DNA from: Bacteroidales bacterium | GTDB lineage: Bacteria > Bacteroidota > Bacteroidia > Bacteroidales > UBA1402 | Length of the DNA stretch: 64,000 nucleotides | Reading direction: 5' to 3' | Assembly (NCBI GenBank): GCA_017464285.1 | Contig: JAFUDT010000007.1 | Location: forward strand, 1 to 64,000 | In this document: positions 60,164 to 64,000 of the stretch, in pieces | How positions within the stretch are numbered: position 1 is the first letter of the stretch | How the letters are laid out: each line of letters begins with the position of its first letter | The notes under the pieces: model-generated | Seen by the model: the letters and a program-made list of their open reading frames with translations, nothing else | The model's database searches: none | What the model was told of the DNA's origin: nothing | Made by a program: the position numbers and the translations under genes

Positions 60164-62095
60164 ATGAGCGACCACCATCACAAAGAGCAGGAAAACGGGC
60201 AGGAACACTGTCATTGTCACCACGAAGAAGCAAGCACCAAAGAAAGACTGTTGAAAATAGGACTGGCCTCACTGTTACTCATTGCCACTAAACTGGTCGA
60301 ATCTTTCACCTCTCTCAGTGAATGGCAACTGCTGTTGATCTACCTTATTCCTTATCTGATTGTCGGATGGGAAACCTTGACCGAGGCCTTCGAAGGCATC
60401 ACCCACGGACAGGCGCTGGACGAACACTTTCTGATGAGTATCGCTACTCTGGGAGCTCTGGCCATCGGCTTTTTGCCGGGAGCCGAGCCGCAGATGGCCG
60501 AAGCCGTCTTTGTCATGCTTTTCTACCAGATAGGGGAACTGTTCGAAGGCATCGCCGAGGACCGGAGCCGGCGATCCATCGCCCATCTGACAGCCTTGAG
60601 GCCTGAGACGGCCCATGTGGAAAAAGACGGAGCGCTGCTGGACACAGATCCCGGTCAGGTCTCCGTCGGAGACATCATCGTGGTCCGCCCCGGCGAAAGA
60701 ATTCCACTGGACGGCAGCGTTGTTGAAGGGGTTTCCAGTCTGGATACAGTGGCCCTGACGGGTGAAAGCCTGCCCCGAAGCGTCAAACCGGGAGAGGAAG
60801 TGTACTCCGGTTGTGTCAACATGAGCGGGGTACTCCGTATCAAGGTTGAAAAAGCCTTCGGGGCATCGACGGTCATGAGAATTCTTGACCTGGTGGAGAA
60901 TGCCGCCGACAACAAATCGAAGAACGAGCGCTTCATCACCCGTTTTGCACGCATCTATACGCCCGTGGTGGTGGCAGCTGCACTTTTGCTGGCCGTTGTG
61001 CCCGTATTGGCGGGCGGACAGCTGTCTGTATGGCTTTACCGGGCTTTGCTCTTTCTGGTGGTTTCCTGTCCCTGCGCACTGGTCATTTCCGTACCGCTGG
61101 CCTTTTTCGGAGGTATCGGAGGAGCATCGCGACAAGGTATCCTCGTCAAAGGAGGCAATTGGATGGAAGTGCTGGCCAAGACCGATACCATCGTTTTTGA
61201 CAAGACCGGAACACTGACTCAAGGAGTGTTCGAGGTCACGGCCGTCCATCCCGAAAAAATCACCGCCGAAGGCCTGTTGCATCTGGCCGCACATGTCGAA
61301 CGGTATTCGGATCATCCCATCGCCGTCTCCCTGAAGAACGCCTATCCCGATGAGCAGGACGGCTGCGAAATCGACCAGGTGGAAGAAGTAGCCGGTCAGG
61401 GCATCCGCGCCCGAGTCAACAGGCAGAGCATCTGTGTAGGCAATACCAGGATGATGCAGGCGCTGGGGATTCGACTGCCCGAGTGCCAGGACGAGGGTTC
61501 CGTAGTACACGTGGCCATTGACGGAGAATACGCCGGCCATATTGTCATTTCAGACCGCATCAGGGAAGATGCCTACGGACTGGTCGACCGACTGCACAGC
61601 ATCGGTATCCGGCAGGCCGTCATGCTCACGGGCGACCACGGACAGACAGCCGCCGCGGTGGCAAAAGCGCTGCGCATAGACGAATATCATGCCGAGCTGC
61701 TGCCTCAGGACAAGGTCGAACTGCTCGAAAAACTGGTCGGAGAGAAAAAAGGGCGTCAGACGGTGGCCTTCGTCGGTGACGGCATCAACGATGCCCCGGT
61801 ATTAGCCAGGGCAGATGTCGGCATTGCCATGGGCGGACTGGGTTCCCAGTCCGCCGTTGAAGCCGCCGATGTCGTGCTGATGGACGACCGACCCTCCAAA
61901 ATAGTCACCGCCGTCGGCATAGCCCGAAAAACCCTGAGGATTGCCAGGGAAAACACCTGGTTTGCCATCGGCGTCAAAGTATCCGTGCTGTTACTGGCCG
62001 TCGCCGGACTGGCCAACATGGGTATGGCTGTCTTTGCCGATGTCGGTGTGACAGTACTGGCCATACTGAATGCCATGCGCTGCCTGCATAAATAA
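60164..62095 (+). CDS. Zinc/cadmium-type heavy metal P1B-ATPase (643 aa)
   Basis: Exports Zn, Cd or similar divalent ions using ATP. Key motifs are intact: TGES (VALTGESLPRSV, about residue 199), the metal-binding CPC in VVSCPCALVISVPLAF (about 302), the phosphorylation site DKTGTLTQ (about 346), and GDGINDAPVLARADVGIAMG (about 540). The last helix DVGVTVLAILNAMR carries the Asp typical of the ZntA/CadA group. Instead of a folded metal-binding domain the N-terminus is His-rich (HHH, HCHCHH in the first 20 residues). Confidence 0.95.
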   Translation: MSDHHHKEQENGQEHCHCHHEEASTKERLLKIGLASLLLIATKLVESFTSLSEWQLLLIYLIPYLIVGWETLTEAFEGITHGQALDEHFLMSIATLGALAIGFLPGAEPQMAEAVFVMLFYQIGELFEGIAEDRSRRSIAHLTALRPETAHVEKDGALLDTDPGQVSVGDIIVVRPGERIPLDGSVVEGVSSLDTVALTGESLPRSVKPGEEVYSGCVNMSGVLRIKVEKAFGASTVMRILDLVENAADNKSKNERFITRFARIYTPVVVAAALLLAVVPVLAGGQLSVWLYRALLFLVVSCPCALVISVPLAFFGGIGGASRQGILVKGGNWMEVLAKTDTIVFDKTGTLTQGVFEVTAVHPEKITAEGLLHLAAHVERYSDHPIAVSLKNAYPDEQDGCEIDQVEEVAGQGIRARVNRQSICVGNTRMMQALGIRLPECQDEGSVVHVAIDGEYAGHIVISDRIREDAYGLVDRLHSIGIRQAVMLTGDHGQTAAAVAKALRIDEYHAELLPQDKVELLEKLVGEKKGRQTVAFVGDGINDAPVLARADVGIAMGGLGSQSAVEAADVVLMDDRPSKIVTAVGIARKTLRIARENTWFAIGVKVSVLLLAVAGLANMGMAVFADVGVTVLAILNAMRCLHK

Positions 62096-62170
62096 ACGGA
62101 GGACTTGGCCAAATCGGCGATATTCCGTATTTTTACGGCTCTTTCAAGTGTCAAGGCCGTGATATCGTCA

Positions 62171-64000
62171 ATGTTTGTCAACCGCCCTACAACCAACAGA
62201 CTGCCCATAGCCAACCTGCTATCCCGGGTGCTCCTGACGGTGCTCTGCACTGTACCGCTCGTAGCCTCGACTGCCCAGCCGCTCAGCTACGGCATCAACG
62301 AGCAGTACGACAATATGGCTCTCCAGCGGATATGGGCCCGTATGGACAGTATCAAAACCCAGCGTCCGACCGTGGCCGTGGTGCTGAGCGGCGGCGGCGC
62401 CAAGGGGGCCGCCCATCTGGGTACGCTGCAGTATCTGGAGGAAATCGGCATGCCCATCGACCTGATACTTGGAACCAGCATCGGCGGACTGGTTGGTGGT
62501 CTGTATGCCTGCGGCTATTCGGCCTGTCAACTGGAGGACATCATTCGTCACATCGACTGGCAAAGTATTCTGACCGACCGCATCGACCGACACTGGTTAT
62601 CGGCGGAAAACAGACGGCACAACGACCGATACCTGATCACCATACCCTACATGTACTCCCCCAAGGGGATGCTCGACATGAGCAACCGGCGCATCAATCT
62701 CAGCGCCGATGCCTCGTCCGGAATCCTGAGCAGCATGCCTTCAGGCATCGTCTATGGGCAGCATGTCGGTAATTTGTTCAGTTCACTGACCATCGGCTAT
62801 CAGGACGAGACCGACTTTTTCGACCTGCCTCTGCCTTTTGCCTGCATCGCCACCGAAATGGTCACATCCAAGCAGAAGATCTGGATGAGCGGACATCTGA
62901 ACACAGCCCTGCGTTCGACCATGTCCATCCCCGGACTTTTCACTACGGTCAAGACCGACAGCATGGTATTAGTGGACGGCGGTATGCGCAATAACTTCCC
63001 TACCGACCTGGCACGCATCATGGGGGCTGACATTGTCATCGGGGTAGATGTCTCCTCTCCCTCCTATCGCTATGACGAACTGAACAACCTGCTCGACGTC
63101 GCCTCACAGGCCATCGACCTGCCTGGCCGGGATGCCTATCTGAGCAACCTGCAATACCTCGATGTCCTGATTAAACCGCTCACTGCTCCCTATCACATGC
63201 TGAGCTTTGAAAGTGCCAGCATCGATTCACTCATAGCACGAGGCAAAAAAGCGGTCGTCGGACATCGGGACAGACTGCTGGCCATCCGTGAGCAGACAGG
63301 CGGAGCCGACCGACATCAGCAGCATCGGCCGGCAGTCAACCTGAACGATACGTCACTTCAGATCAGTGCCTGCCGCTTCGAAGGAGTCACACAGGCCGAG
63401 AGCCGTTATCTGTCCCAGATGATCGATTTTCTGCAAAACGACAGTATGTATGTCACCCGTACCCTGATTGAAAAAGCCGTCAACATTCTTTATGGCACCA
63501 AGGCCTTTGACTATGTCAACTTCGAGCTGCGAGGCCGTGAAGAACCGTACGAACTGGTTTTCAACTGCCGCCCCGGACCGGTCAACAGACTATCCGTAGG
63601 GGCTCGTTTTGACACGGAAGAATATGCCGCACTATTGTTCAACTTGGGGCTGAACAGTTGGCTGCTCGCGGGCCATGAGCTGGATCTGACAGGCCGGCTG
63701 AGCGCCAATCCTGCGCTGAAGCTGCGCTATACCGACAAAAGGCTTTCCATCCCCGACTGGAACCTTTCCCTCGAAGGACGCTACAACAGTACCAACCGGT
63801 TTGGTTACGGCGACTACACCTATCAAATGGATTTCTTCCACACCCGCTTCCAAGCATGGATTTCCAGTCCACGAAGAAAAAAAACCGGCATAACGCTCGG
63901 TCTGCAGGCGGAGAGCTACTTTTTCAAACATGCACTGTCCAACTATGCCGGCATCGAGGACCTGCTCCAAAACGAATATTTTCGCCGCAACCATTATCTG
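62171..64000 (+). CDS. Patatin-like phospholipase with C-terminal outer membrane barrel (partial, 610 aa in window)
   Basis: A signal peptide (first 36 residues) precedes a patatin domain with all catalytic elements: oxyanion loop SGGGAKGAAHLG (about residue 73), nucleophile Ser in GTSIGG (about 100), and Asp in VDGGMRNNFP (about 268). Downstream, a POTRA-like segment (about 400-470) and long alternating strands from about 490 onward (PVNRLSVGARFDTEEYAALL...) suggest an Omp85/BamA-like barrel, as in PlpD-type autotransporters. The gene runs off the window, so the barrel is incomplete. No promoter match is seen in 62096-62170. Confidence 0.92.
   Translation, partial: MFVNRPTTNRLPIANLLSRVLLTVLCTVPLVASTAQPLSYGINEQYDNMALQRIWARMDSIKTQRPTVAVVLSGGGAKGAAHLGTLQYLEEIGMPIDLILGTSIGGLVGGLYACGYSACQLEDIIRHIDWQSILTDRIDRHWLSAENRRHNDRYLITIPYMYSPKGMLDMSNRRINLSADASSGILSSMPSGIVYGQHVGNLFSSLTIGYQDETDFFDLPLPFACIATEMVTSKQKIWMSGHLNTALRSTMSIPGLFTTVKTDSMVLVDGGMRNNFPTDLARIMGADIVIGVDVSSPSYRYDELNNLLDVASQAIDLPGRDAYLSNLQYLDVLIKPLTAPYHMLSFESASIDSLIARGKKAVVGHRDRLLAIREQTGGADRHQQHRPAVNLNDTSLQISACRFEGVTQAESRYLSQMIDFLQNDSMYVTRTLIEKAVNILYGTKAFDYVNFELRGREEPYELVFNCRPGPVNRLSVGARFDTEEYAALLFNLGLNSWLLAGHELDLTGRLSANPALKLRYTDKRLSIPDWNLSLEGRYNSTNRFGYGDYTYQMDFFHTRFQAWISSPRRKKTGITLGLQAESYFFKHALSNYAGIEDLLQNEYFRRNHYL

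Noticed and set aside
1..64000. CRISPR arrays, insertion sequences, prophage genes or an integrated element
   Set aside because: No regularly spaced repeats, transposase, integrase, phage structural gene or att-like direct repeats were seen.

Overview
The window is a chromosomal segment of a Bacteroidetes bacterium, almost certainly order Bacteroidales. Three things support this: many promoters of the form TTTG, 19-20 bases, TAnnTTTG; many lipoproteins with Cys-terminated signal peptides; and gene families typical of the order (type V fimbriae of the FimA/Mfa1 superfamily, DUF3868/DUF3575, DUF4199, DUF6452/DUF6048, PCMD, the pepT-gcvT pair). I cannot name the genus. No CRISPR array, transposase, integrase or origin is visible.

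Region 1 (1-14383) is an accessory cell-surface locus. Three paralogues of a large secreted macroglobulin-like (MG2) protein have near-identical ends and divergent centres. Two of them each follow an unrelated AT-rich orphan lipoprotein gene. Between them lie a transglutaminase-like/discoidin lipoprotein, further orphan lipoproteins and an O-antigen-ligase-type gene broken by a one-base insertion.

Region 2 (14436-31036) is mostly housekeeping: peptidase T and aminomethyltransferase; a thioredoxin lipoprotein; an RNA cluster (SRP RNA, tRNA-Thr, tRNA-Asp); a tightly packed operon DUF4199-glycosyltransferase-DUF6452-DUF6048-ApbE; phosphofructokinase; a methyltransferase; a PduO-type cobalamin adenosyltransferase; DUF2795; formate-THF ligase; a Na/Pi transporter; an AraC regulator; and an AMP-ligase gene with a one-base deletion.

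Region 3 (31081-39420) is a compact eight-gene minus-strand unit: RelA/SpoT-type alarmone synthetase, cytidylate-kinase-like protein, SpoT-type HD hydrolase, aminoglycoside-phosphotransferase-like kinase, sensor/SpoIIE-phosphatase/HATPase fusion, STAS antagonist, K+/H+ antiporter and a COG0523 metal GTPase. It joins alarmone turnover, partner switching, ion transport and metal handling, and is the best candidate here for an undescribed system.

Region 4 (39457-52657) holds an HD phosphohydrolase, glutathione peroxidase, a small beta-barrel protein, and a seven-gene fimbrial operon divergent from a LuxR-type regulator, with operator-like repeats in the shared promoter region.

Region 5 (52709-64000) holds a second Na/Pi transporter, a PCMD lipoprotein, a YugP-type zinc peptidase, a Ser/Thr-rich lipoprotein, a SulP transporter, a Fur-family regulator, an acyl-ACP thioesterase, a His-rich zinc/cadmium P-type ATPase, and a patatin-like outer membrane protein that runs off the window.

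Nearly all genes are intact. The two broken ones each differ from the expected frame by one base in a homopolymer run, so sequencing or assembly error is as likely as real decay. There is no gene-free stretch over 300 bases: the longest, 17382-18000, is filled by the RNA cluster and its signals.
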